NCBI GenBank assembly: GCA_964627605.1
Contig: CAZVGZ010000045.1
Location: 1-21,071, forward strand
Source of the DNA: CAZVGZ01 sp964627605
Lineage (GTDB): Bacteria; Latescibacterota; MWCZ01; CAZVGZ01
Reading direction: 5' to 3'
DNA: 21,071 bases
The translations under genes and the position numbers were made by a program. Below the pieces are notes generated by a model. It had not been told where the DNA came from, searched no databases, and saw only the letters and a program-made list of their open reading frames with translations. Below are positions 1-7,711 of this stretch, one piece after another (within the stretch, counting starts at the first letter, position 1; each line of letters opens with the position of its first letter).

Positions 1-563
1 CCGACGCTACCGTCATATCTCGGTTCGCCTATATTGTGACACCCCAAACAGCCGTTGGCAATTGACGCGGGGCCTTCCTGAATGGCGAGGCCGTTCGCGC
101 CTCTGCTCATGGGCCCTGGATGGTAATCAGCGGCGAACTCGATCTGCTCTGCTGTGAAATCCTGGGTTCCCCGTACAGCGGTCCACGCTGGCGCACCGTG
201 ACGGCTGCGGGTGAACTGCTGATACTGATCGTTGTGACACGCTGCGCACGATCCGCTTGTCACGTCAGCCGTGATTGAGTAGCCGTTGTGGTATATCACC
301 TTTGTGGTGTCGGCACCAGGACGCGGTTTGTGGCAGTCGAGACAGGTGACGCCCTCATTGGCGTGGCGGCTATCGCCAAACTGCCTCACGATCGCAGGTG
401 TGATTCGTGCATGACACGCAGCGCACTCGCCGCTCGCAGTTATCGCTGCCGCTGATCCCCTCCCGCGCTCTTTTTGCGGGCGTGCATCGTGGACGAACCA
501 GACCAACGCGGTCCCTAATACGGCCACTAGCGCCCCGACAAACGCCATACGCCACTGTTTCAT
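1..563 (-). CDS. Multihaem c-type cytochrome, HAO-like, N-terminal part (continues beyond left edge)
   Basis: An open frame runs from an ATG at 563 (purine-rich GAGAG stretch just upstream on the minus strand) to the window edge, giving 187 codons without a stop. Residues 6-24 form a hydrophobic segment that acts as signal or membrane anchor, so the haem domain should lie in the periplasm. Four CxxCH haem c sites are visible: CAACH (47-51), CLDCH (74-78), CAACH (106-110) and CLGCH (172-176). The spacing, the phrases TPAIVRQF..SRHA..GVTC and the RSRHGAPAW stretch resemble hydroxylamine-oxidoreductase-like octahaem cytochromes of the nitrogen cycle. More haems are expected in the missing C-terminal part. 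Multihaem cytochrome is secure; the HAO-like assignment is from recalled family pattern and is less sure, and a NapC/NrfH or c554-type relative is possible. Confidence 0.8.
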   Translation of the reverse strand, partial: MKQWRMAFVGALVAVLGTALVWFVHDARPQKERGRGSAAAITASGECAACHARITPAIVRQFGDSRHANEGVTCLDCHKPRPGADTTKVIYHNGYSITADVTSGSCAACHNDQYQQFTRSRHGAPAWTAVRGTQDFTAEQIEFAADYHPGPMSRGANGLAIQEGPASIANGCLGCHNIGEPRYDGSV

Positions 564-616
564 GTTTTCATCTCTCGCTTTTCAGAAAAAAACGGACCGA
601 CGGATGAAGTCATAAG

Positions 617-637
617 ATAGTGTATCAACTACACTAT
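617..637. repeat. Perfect 8-bp inverted repeat with 5-nt spacer
   Basis: ATAGTGTA and TACACTAT flank TCAAC. The element lies 54-74 bp upstream of the cytochrome start codon and overlaps a weak promoter-like pair on the minus strand, so it could be an operator for a dimeric regulator or a hairpin in the mRNA leader. The pairing is seen directly; any function is inference. Confidence 0.45.
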
Positions 638-720
638 ATAGCCACAATAAGCGATTACCCAGGCTTGATACTGGTGGCTCCTTATCACACGGACAAAGTG
701 GTTAGACTCCCCATCCGCCA

Positions 721-742
721 TGCTCCGGCACCTACCGGAGCA
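721..742. repeat. Perfect 8-bp GC-rich inverted repeat (hairpin)
   Basis: TGCTCCGG and CCGGAGCA flank a 6-nt loop CACCTA. It lies between the DUF4838 3' end and the cytochrome 5' end, both on the minus strand. It may be part of a structured leader or a factor-assisted terminator for DUF4838. There is no U-tract on either side. Confidence 0.45.
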
Positions 743-886
743 CATTGAAAACTTAGCGGGATGAGATTTCAACCTGGTTGCAGCAATGTATAATCCAGGT
801 AATATGAAAAACGAGCAGAGATTGCCACCAACACCGCACGTCAATCTTTCAAAATCTGGTACTGCGCCTATTCAAATCGACACGCC

Positions 887-2578
887 TCAGTTTCCGGCAC
901 GCACCTTCTCAAGCCACGCGTCCAACGTCGTCCGCTCGCTCAAGAACGCAACACCGCCGCGTCGCGCCGTCTCTTCGAACCGGTCCAACAGTGCTCCCCT
1001 GAGTGGGTCGCTTTCGTCCAGACGCGCCCACTTGAGATATATCAGCGGCGCAATCACCATCTCCATCCTTTGGGCAGTTGCTTCATTGGTGATATTTGCG
1101 AGCGCCCCTTCCAGAAGTTGAAGCGCCTCCGCAACGAACCCGTCTGTCAAGAAAAGCACATCTGGGCGGTCAAAGATGTGAAGATGTTTGTCAGGATCAT
1201 CCACGTCTGCATGGAGCAGGTCGAGGTACTCCATGACCGTGTTGGATGCAGTGCCGTAGTACTGCTCGACGAACTCCTTAGTCGCGATTTCGGGATCGGA
1301 ATCCGGGTCCCAGAGCAGCTTGGAGAGGACATAGGACCTCAATGGCGCAAGCTCACCGCCACCTCCTGTCGCGTAGTTGCCCTCCTCAAATATCCCTTTG
1401 ACACCGTGGTCTGCGAAAAACCTGATATTGGAGGCCAATACTTTGAAGTTGGGGAACGGCTGGACGTAGTGCCCAAAGTTGGTGACATAGTCCCAGATGT
1501 AGACCCTCTGGCAGATTTTTGACCAGCCGCGTATATCGTCGGCGAAAGCCACATTGTCTCCACAGTCGCTATCGAGCGTGTGGCTAAAACAGCACTCAAT
1601 GCTACATAGCCTGATAATCACGTTGTCTCTAGGTATCAGTGTCTTCGGTGGTTTGCGTGTGTACTGGTACGCCAGCGTATCGACGGCGACATGGGGCAGA
1701 TCATCCCTGATCGCATCGGCGACCTGGTTGACGAACTGAAGCATCGTCCCCATCTGGCTCTCTTCAGCCTCGTCAATCGCAGCGCAGTTATCGCACTCAC
1801 ACGCCCCGTGCCAATCGTTTTGTGACACGCTGACAATCCTGATATCAGGGTTGCGCAAACACCACCCACGGACCCTCTCAATCGTTATCGCTAGAACATC
1901 GGGGTTGGTAAGACAGAGCTGACCGCGTTCTTGGAATCTTTCGGCTTTTTCTCTGCTGAAGCTGAAATATTCAGGGTGGTCGTCAAAAAACTCCTCAGGG
2001 GAGATCAGAGGATAGAACGTATGGACGAAAGAGCCGTAAACAATCTTGCCGCCGTGCCGCTCTTCGAGTAGCGCCCGATTGCTGTTCATGCGGGAGCGCG
2101 CGGCGAAATCGCCGTCAAACGCCTCGGTGTAGAACGGTTCGCGGTACTCCAATCTGGGCGAAATCGTCTCATCTAGCCCCTTCAACTCAACCGTGTCCAG
2201 GCTAGGTACTCTGGTCTCATCCACCGCGAAAAACCTGCATCCAAGATGTTCCTCAAGTAGCGCATACACGCCGTAGAGCGTCCCCCTGGGCTCTCCACCG
2301 ACGATGACTAAATGGTTGCCCACCTGGTGCAGAACTGAGGTCTCCTGTCCCAACTCACCGACGCCGATGTCTGGGGCGATATCCGAAAGTTGCCTGACCG
2401 CACCCACGAGAATGTCACTATCACCCAGTGGCCCCTCGTCGGTGACAATCGGCAGCGTCGCGCCGCTAATCCGCTCCAAAAATGAACTGAGCTCCTTGGC
2501 GGCATAACCCTCTTGCGGCGTTGCTTTTTGCGGTGTTACGATCCGACATGAACTTTTCCCATCGTGTGCCAGCACCAT
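887..2578 (-). CDS. DUF4838 domain protein (alpha-glucuronidase-like fold)
   Basis: A 563-residue protein with an intact frame. The first ~110 residues resemble the N-terminal domain that precedes GH67-type barrels (KELSSFLERISGATLPIV, then a YGVYALLEEHLGCRFFA motif near 105-120). The middle carries the DUF4838 signature region (SVSQNDWHGACECDNCAAID, about 250-270), a conserved Asn-Asp plus a Cys-x-Cys-x2-Cys patch. DUF4838 proteins are thought to act on carbohydrates, but no reaction is established. No signal peptide is obvious, so it looks cytosolic. The ATG at 2578 is preceded by GAGGAG at good spacing. It is divergent from the VIT1 gene, with 221 bp between the starts that must hold both promoters. 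Family assignment is firm; substrate is unknown. Confidence 0.85.
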   Translation of the reverse strand: MVLAHDGKSSCRIVTPQKATPQEGYAAKELSSFLERISGATLPIVTDEGPLGDSDILVGAVRQLSDIAPDIGVGELGQETSVLHQVGNHLVIVGGEPRGTLYGVYALLEEHLGCRFFAVDETRVPSLDTVELKGLDETISPRLEYREPFYTEAFDGDFAARSRMNSNRALLEERHGGKIVYGSFVHTFYPLISPEEFFDDHPEYFSFSREKAERFQERGQLCLTNPDVLAITIERVRGWCLRNPDIRIVSVSQNDWHGACECDNCAAIDEAEESQMGTMLQFVNQVADAIRDDLPHVAVDTLAYQYTRKPPKTLIPRDNVIIRLCSIECCFSHTLDSDCGDNVAFADDIRGWSKICQRVYIWDYVTNFGHYVQPFPNFKVLASNIRFFADHGVKGIFEEGNYATGGGGELAPLRSYVLSKLLWDPDSDPEIATKEFVEQYYGTASNTVMEYLDLLHADVDDPDKHLHIFDRPDVLFLTDGFVAEALQLLEGALANITNEATAQRMEMVIAPLIYLKWARLDESDPLRGALLDRFEETARRGGVAFLSERTTLDAWLEKVRAGN

Positions 2579-2799
2579 CGTTTGATCTCCTCGGTGTGTC
2601 GTGTTGAAGGATCTTGGGGCCGATAGTAACTACAGCTGCTTCGCGAATCAATCCGGTGAGCAGTCGTAGGTATCGCGCATAGCAGGTTTGATCCGTATAT
2701 TTTCCTCTCTTCGCTCACTGCGGCACCACTATCGTCGAACTACCTCTCTACTTCGCCTCTGAGTAATCAACGGACCATAAAAAGAAAGCGTTGGCCTGG

Positions 2800-3687
2800 A
2801 TGCAGCAGGAGATCACCGACAAAAAGACCAGGAAACTGATGTTGGAGTGGCAGAAGGCCGAAATAACCGGCCATCACATCTATCTGCGATTGGCCTCCAT
2901 AGTAAAAGATCACAACAATCGAGGGGTGTTTGAGCAGATCGCCGCCGACGAGATGAGCCACTACCAGGCTCTCAAGAAACACACAGGGCAGGACGTTGCC
3001 CCCAAGAGAATCGCTGTGATTCTCTACTATTGGACCGCCAGGGTTCTAGGGCTGACGTTCGGCACCAAACTGATGGAACGGATGGAGCATCGTGGCGTGG
3101 CACCGATGGACTTCGTCCAGGCCACCACACCGCTTCCCGAACTCGAAGCTGCAAAGACCGATGAAGAAAAACATGAGCAGCAGCTTCTCTCTATGTTGGA
3201 TGAAGATGCCCTGAAATACGCCGGGTCGGTGGTCCTGGGGCTAAACGATGCTTTGGTAGAGCTAACCGGGGCGCTGGCAGGACTCACATTAGCTTTCCAG
3301 GACACGGCGCTTATTGCTCTGGCTGGCCTTATTACCGGGATCTCAGCATCGTTCTCGATGGCGGCGTCGGAATATCTGTCTGCCCGCGCTGAGGAGGGTG
3401 AATCCGATCCCATCAAATCCTGCATCTACACAGGCATAGCCTACATATTGACTGTGGTGGTGCTAATCGTGCCCTACCTGGTCCTCGAACACTATATGGC
3501 GTGTTTGGCGTGGACGCTGCTAAACGCTATCATAATCATCGCTGTTTTCAACTACTATTTGGCGGTCGCCAAACACCTTCCGTTCGGCAAGCGTTTTCTT
3601 GAGATGGCTGGCATCAGCATGGGCGTCGCCGCTTTTTCGTTTGTCGTTGGCTATTTTATTCGAGAACTCTTCGGCATCGAGGTCTAG
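2800..3687 (+). CDS. Ferritin-like (erythrin) domain fused to VIT1/CCC1 family transporter
   Basis: The 295-residue product has two parts. Residues 1-~130 form a rubrerythrin/ferritin-like helical domain with candidate iron ligands at E21, E51, H54 and in the EEKHE stretch near 122-126. Residues ~138-293 form a VIT1/CCC1 domain, with the signature GLNDALVELTGALAGL, an SMAASEYLS motif and about five hydrophobic segments. Proteins of this architecture (MbfA type in alphaproteobacteria, known from the literature) export iron under iron or peroxide stress, so an inner-membrane iron or manganese exporter is the likely role. The start is uncertain: ATG at 2800 and TTG at 2791 are in frame and neither has a clear ribosome binding site; the ATG was chosen. 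Confidence 0.88.
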   Translation: MQQEITDKKTRKLMLEWQKAEITGHHIYLRLASIVKDHNNRGVFEQIAADEMSHYQALKKHTGQDVAPKRIAVILYYWTARVLGLTFGTKLMERMEHRGVAPMDFVQATTPLPELEAAKTDEEKHEQQLLSMLDEDALKYAGSVVLGLNDALVELTGALAGLTLAFQDTALIALAGLITGISASFSMAASEYLSARAEEGESDPIKSCIYTGIAYILTVVVLIVPYLVLEHYMACLAWTLLNAIIIIAVFNYYLAVAKHLPFGKRFLEMAGISMGVAAFSFVVGYFIRELFGIEV

Positions 3688-3715
3688 TAGAGGCCAGCCA
3701 GCGTCTCGTGGTCTA

Positions 3716-4273
3716 ATGAGCATCCGCCACGGTCGTTCCCGGTGGCATAAAGACCAGTCGTTGACTGCGTACCAAAAGGCGACACATCTGGCAGGAGAGT
3801 TGACGAGGCACCAGATCGACAAGACAGTCTTCGATCATTTTCTTAACACACGTGCAGACACCGTCGAACTGATGCACCGAGTGCCCAGAGAACTGTTCGA
3901 CGCAATCGCCGAGGGTGTGGCGATGTCTCTGGCTGCGCTGTTTATCTACATCGCGGATGGCGTCCACTGGTGGATGGCACACGTCATGGAGGACGGACGG
4001 ACAGGACCACCAAGTTACAGTCGCGACAGAGATTCGATCATCGCCGTGTTGGGGGCCTCAGGAGACAGGATTTCGGGCTTTTTCTCAGCAGACAACGGTA
4101 AGGCGATGGCCGCGACCTACTCTTTTTCCGACCCAGATGGCACAGTCACCACATAGACTGGCCGCGACCGCGTGCTATATCTTACCAATCACGAAGTTCA
4201 TTACCGAAAGAGGGTAACGCTGGCTATGCGTCAGTGGGGCTTTTTTGGGGCTTTTCAGGTCCTTAGTTATTGA
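3716..4273 (+). pseudogene. DinB-family protein broken by an in-frame amber codon
   Basis: From an ATG at 3716 the frame gives 146 residues ending at TAG 4154-4156. Reading through it in the same frame adds 38 residues that hold the missing end of a DinB domain: a NHEVHYR stretch aligning with the usual H-E-x-H-H-R-G metal-binding helix, then MRQWGF. The N-terminal part contains RVPRELF and an AALFIYIADGVHWWM helix, where DinB members usually have His at the first Y. DinB-fold proteins are small four-helix metal-dependent thiol transferases or hydrolases. CAG or TGG to TAG is the likely lesion. Two expected metal-ligand His positions read Tyr, which fits C-to-T decay. No good ribosome binding site precedes 3716. 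The gene starts 28 bp after the VIT1 gene. Confidence 0.68.
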
Positions 4274-4331
4274 GCTGTTTGGGCCATGCACGGCTGGACG
4301 TACTCGAAACGCATCAATCCATCGACATCGC

Positions 4332-4361
4332 TTGACCTCGACAGTGTCTACATGGTACTCA
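4332..4361 (+). promoter_or_regulatory. Possible sigma70-like promoter upstream of the MetE-C-like gene
   Basis: TTGACC (4332-4337) and TACTCA (4356-4361) are separated by 18 nt, about 84 bp upstream of the GTG start at 4445. The -35 match is good and the -10 match is poor. This is a candidate only. Confidence 0.22.
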
Positions 4362-4444
4362 TAAAGGCTCGGTGAGGCCGTTATTCTAATCGCTTCAGAC
4401 AGGCTTTTGAGACCTCATATTTCCAGAAACCAGGATGGTAATTT

Positions 4445-5449
4445 GTGGCGGTACCAGAGATCAAGACTACGGTAGTTGGCAGCTATCCAATCCCTTCATG
4501 GCTAGCGACGAGCAGCTCGCGCACCGCGCTTGAGGATGCGGTGATGGTTGTCTTCCAAACCCAAGAGCTAGCTGGAATTGACGTAGTGGTAGACGGCGAA
4601 CTCTACCGATTCGATGTGAACCATCCGGAAACCAACGGGATGATCGACTATTTCATAGGGCAGATGGATGGGATCGACACCGAGATTAGCCGCGCCGATT
4701 GGCAAGCTTTCCAGAGTCAGGCTGGGATGGGCTATCGCGCCATGCCCGCTGGCGTTGTAAACGCGGGCTTAGGGGAAGGCACGCTCAATCTACCCAAAGA
4801 TTTCGGGTTCGTTCAGCCGCTTACCGACGCGCCTCTCAAATTCACACTCACCGGTCCTCATATGCTGGCTAAAGTCTTGGTGGACAACCACTATAACTAT
4901 ACTCCAGCGCTGGCGATGGCCATTGCCGAAATTCTGAGGAAACAGGTCGAAACCATAGACGCCGACGTGATCCAAATAGACGAAGCCAACGTCTCCGGCA
5001 ACCCAAGTGAAGGTCCATGGGCTGCGGAGGCCATCAACCATGTTTTGGATGGAGCAAAAGGCGAGAAGGCGGTCCACGTCTGCTTTGGCAACTACGGCGG
5101 TCAGAGGGTACAGGATGGGTTGTGGGACGATCTGATGCCGTTTCTCTCAGCACTCCACACCGACCATCTTGTCCTTGAGTTTGCGCGCCGGGGCTACGAA
5201 GAACTTCCCTCGCTCAAAAACCTACCTCAAGAGATCGGGGTAGGGCTAGGTGTTATCGACATAAAAGACAACGAGATTGAGACGCCTGATACCATTGCTA
5301 GGCGGCTGGAGAACGCTGTTTCAACCTTGGGCGATGGACGTGTAAAATACATTCATCCCGACTGCGGGTTTTGGATGTTGCCTAGAAGTGTCGCCGACGG
5401 CAAGATGCGTGCGCTGGTGGCAGGTCGCGACCGCTATCTCGGCATCTAA
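4445..5449 (+). CDS. Cobalamin-independent methionine synthase (MetE C-terminal domain)-like methyltransferase
   Basis: The 334-residue protein matches the catalytic barrel of MetE (PF01717) without the N-terminal MetE half. It opens with the typical TTVVGSYPIPSWL, and the zinc ligands are all present: H211 and C213 (HVCFGNYGG), E245 (VLEFARRG) and C307 (HPDCGFW). An IDEANVSGNP stretch near 178-186 corresponds to the D/E-rich substrate pocket. Such stand-alone proteins transfer methyl groups to a thiol; some make methionine from a corrinoid or another donor, others are of unknown substrate. The GTG start has AGGA about 9 nt upstream. The frame is intact. There is no cobalamin or methionine gene next to it, so the acceptor cannot be inferred from context. 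Confidence 0.85.
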   Translation: MAVPEIKTTVVGSYPIPSWLATSSSRTALEDAVMVVFQTQELAGIDVVVDGELYRFDVNHPETNGMIDYFIGQMDGIDTEISRADWQAFQSQAGMGYRAMPAGVVNAGLGEGTLNLPKDFGFVQPLTDAPLKFTLTGPHMLAKVLVDNHYNYTPALAMAIAEILRKQVETIDADVIQIDEANVSGNPSEGPWAAEAINHVLDGAKGEKAVHVCFGNYGGQRVQDGLWDDLMPFLSALHTDHLVLEFARRGYEELPSLKNLPQEIGVGLGVIDIKDNEIETPDTIARRLENAVSTLGDGRVKYIHPDCGFWMLPRSVADGKMRALVAGRDRYLGI

Positions 5450-5522
5450 CGCCCGGTCTGCGATAGATACCGATCAAATCAGTTAAGGGATTCTTGGCAC
5501 CTTCTACATCAATGGAGTGAGA

Positions 5523-6325
5523 ATGACTGAATCAGGCGGCAGGTACCTCTCGTTCGTGCTGCACTCCCACCTGCCCTACGTGCTCTCGCACGGCCGATGG
5601 CCCCACGGAACGGACTGGCTCAACGAAGCCACCGCTGAGACCTACATCCCGCTCTTGGCTGCGTGCGATGCGCTTGTCGTGGACGGCATCTCTCCGAAAT
5701 TTACGCTGGGGATAACACCCGTCCTGTCAGAGCAGCTTGCTGACGAGTCGTTCGGGCACGAATTTTCCGGCTATCTTACCCAGAAACTCACCGCAGCAGA
5801 GACCGACGCCACAGAGTTCAGGCGACAGGGTGACGGAAAGATGGCCGAACTGGCTGATTTCTGGCGCGACGAGTACACGCACCTGTCACAGCTTTGGCAC
5901 GACAGATACGAACACGATCTTATCGGCGGCTTCAGGCGGCTTCAGGATAGCGGCCATATAGAGATCATCACTTGCGCTGCCACCCACGACTATCTGGCGC
6001 TGTTGGGCAGCGATGAGTGCGTTAGAGCGCAGGTGAACCAGGGCGTTGATGTCTACAAACGCCATTTCGGAAGAGCACCCAAAGGGGTGTGGCTTCCAGA
6101 GTGCGCCTATCGTCCGACTGGCAGTTCCTCATTAGCACCTGGTCGGCCAGGGACTACGCAGAGCTCAGGTTCACCGGTCACCACGATGCGTTTATCAGGC
6201 TGGCAGACCTCGCCCAAAAATCCGCTGACGGTACAACACTGGACGAAACCGATTGGGCGTTTTTCGAAGCATGTGAAGAGGCAGATTCGCTTTTCGGCGA
6301 CATTGACATATCTTGGTGGCGCTAA
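5523..6325 (+). pseudogene. GH57 / DUF1957-type 1,4-alpha-glucan branching enzyme with large internal deletion
   Basis: From ATG 5523 (GGAG 5 nt upstream) the frame gives a convincing GH57 N-terminal third: FVLHSHLPYVLSHGRWPHG, a SDECVRAQVNQG segment and WLPECAYRP near residue 196. The frame then switches after ~6116, and the new frame gives the extreme C-terminus of the same family: SSDWQFLISTWSARDYAE, a helical HHDAFIRLA stretch, and LFGDIDISWW just before the stop at 6325. In intact homologues about 250 residues, including the catalytic Glu/Asp region and much of the helical domain, lie between these pieces. At the junction, TCGTCCG (6110-6116) fits both flanks in different frames, which points to deletion between short direct repeats. 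The enzyme would have acted on glycogen-like glucans; the product cannot be active. Confidence 0.82.
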
Positions 6326-6368
6326 CCCTTTGGTAGCAGTGTGAGCGTGTCTTGAGCGTGAGAAATAG

Positions 6369-7568
6369 ATGACTGCACGGGACAGATCAGTATGCGCCCC
6401 CAAAGGGTTTACAGCCGCTGGCGGGGCGTGTGGGATAAAAGCCCAGGACCGCGATGTGGCGGTTATCGTTTCTGACCGCCCAGCTTCAGCCGCAGGTGTT
6501 TTCACCACCAACGTAGTGTGCGGAGCACCGGTAGAGGTCTCCCGCGAACGCATCGCCAACGGGAGCGCTCGGGCGATTGTCGTCAACTCAGGCAACGCCA
6601 ACGCCTGTACCGGTTCCGAGGGTTTGGCAAACGCGAGGCGGATGGCTGAATACACCGGGGAGTGCTTGGGTCTCGGTGGCGAGGATGTTCTGGTGGCCTC
6701 AACGGGGATCATCGGTCGCCAACTTCCCATGGACACTCTTCTTGAGGGGATCGCCTACGCCACCATGTCCCGATCGGACTTGGGGGGCGATGACGCCGCC
6801 TTGGCTATTATGACCACCGACACCAAGCCCAAAAAGACCTCTCGCCCTATCGCTATGTCTACCGGAGAGGTGACTGTCGGAGGCATCTGTAAAGGCTCCG
6901 GGATGATCGCGCCCAATCTGGCGACCATGTTGGCGTTCATCACCACCGACGCAACCGTTGCGCCTACGTTGTTGAGCATCATGCTAAGACACGCGGTGGA
7001 ACCGACATTCAACTCCGTGACCATCGACGGCGACACCAGTACAAGCGACATGGTTATTATCCTGGCTAACGGAGCTGCGGATCTACCAGAGCTAGCCGCA
7101 GGTACCGACGACGCCAATCTGTTCCAATCCGAACTGACTAGTGTCTGCGACGAGATGGCGCGGATGATCGCTGACGACGGCGAAGGCGCGACCACATTTG
7201 TTTCGGTCTGCGCGACCGGTGCGGCGTCGATGGAAGATGCTCGGTTAGCCGCCCGCACTGTGGCGAGCTCTCCTCTGGTGAAGACCGCTATCTTTGGAAA
7301 CGATCCCAACTGGGGACGCATCGCGTGCGCGGTGGGCTATTCAGGCGCAAAATTTGCGCAGAGCGACCTGGCTATCTGGTTGGGTGATCTCCAGGTCTTC
7401 GATAGTGGAATGCCAACAGAATTTGATCTTCAGCGCGCAGAAAATATCATCGGCGAGGCGGTGGTGGAGATAAGGTTTGATCTTGGCGCAGGCAGCGCCG
7501 AAGCCGAGATGTACACCTGTGATTTCTCATACGACTACGTCAAGATCAACGCTGAATACACCACCTGA
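6369..7568 (+). CDS. argJ: Bifunctional glutamate N-acetyltransferase / amino-acid acetyltransferase ArgJ
   Basis: The 399-residue product is the usual length. ArgJ moves the acetyl group from N-acetylornithine to glutamate in the cyclic arginine pathway, in the cytosol, and may also make N-acetylglutamate from acetyl-CoA. The autoprocessing site is clear: NLATMLAFITTDA with the nucleophile Thr at 186, preceded by KGSGMIAPN. The oxyanion-hole motif STGIIG lies near 111-116, NSGNANACTG near 73-82, and the C-terminal GNDPNWGR is present. The ribosome binding site is weak (GTGAGA about 8 nt upstream). No other arg gene is in the window, and it sits between two broken genes while being fully intact, which argues for continued selection. 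Confidence 0.97.
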   Translation: MTARDRSVCAPKGFTAAGGACGIKAQDRDVAVIVSDRPASAAGVFTTNVVCGAPVEVSRERIANGSARAIVVNSGNANACTGSEGLANARRMAEYTGECLGLGGEDVLVASTGIIGRQLPMDTLLEGIAYATMSRSDLGGDDAALAIMTTDTKPKKTSRPIAMSTGEVTVGGICKGSGMIAPNLATMLAFITTDATVAPTLLSIMLRHAVEPTFNSVTIDGDTSTSDMVIILANGAADLPELAAGTDDANLFQSELTSVCDEMARMIADDGEGATTFVSVCATGAASMEDARLAARTVASSPLVKTAIFGNDPNWGRIACAVGYSGAKFAQSDLAIWLGDLQVFDSGMPTEFDLQRAENIIGEAVVEIRFDLGAGSAEAEMYTCDFSYDYVKINAEYTT

Positions 7569-7711
7569 TAACAAACGTTTTTGAATATCGGGCACCGAAC
7601 TACTGTCTGTCCAGTTTTTGCCGGGAAGAATAGCGGTGCGGTTGAGCAGCACGAAGCCAATTGGCACTCACCTCCTCCAACACTCCTAATAGTGACGAAG
7701 CGACTCGACCA

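Larger units (their letters stand above)
564..886. other. Non-coding stretch between cytochrome start and DUF4838 3' end
   Basis: No convincing coding frame is visible on either strand. The stretch holds two perfect inverted repeats (listed separately) and must contain the promoter and leader of the minus-strand cytochrome gene. On the minus strand a weak sigma70-like pair, TTGTGG then TACACT with a 17-nt spacer, overlaps the repeat at 617-637; this is suggestive only. No run of T follows either hairpin, so neither is a textbook intrinsic terminator. Confidence 0.5.

Noticed and set aside
789..794. Consensus TATAAT on the plus strand as a promoter.
   Set aside because: No acceptable -35 element lies 16-18 bp upstream, and the plus strand downstream is antisense to DUF4838 with no gene to serve.
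1070..1522. A 150-codon plus-strand frame within 887-2578.
   Set aside because: It is antisense to the DUF4838 gene, whose translation matches a known family throughout; no recognisable domain is present in the antisense frame.
5927..5948. Short tandem repeat GCGGCTTCAG x2 in the GH57 gene.
   Set aside because: It encodes the family-typical GGFRRLQ segment and does not disturb the frame, so it is coding constraint rather than an expansion.
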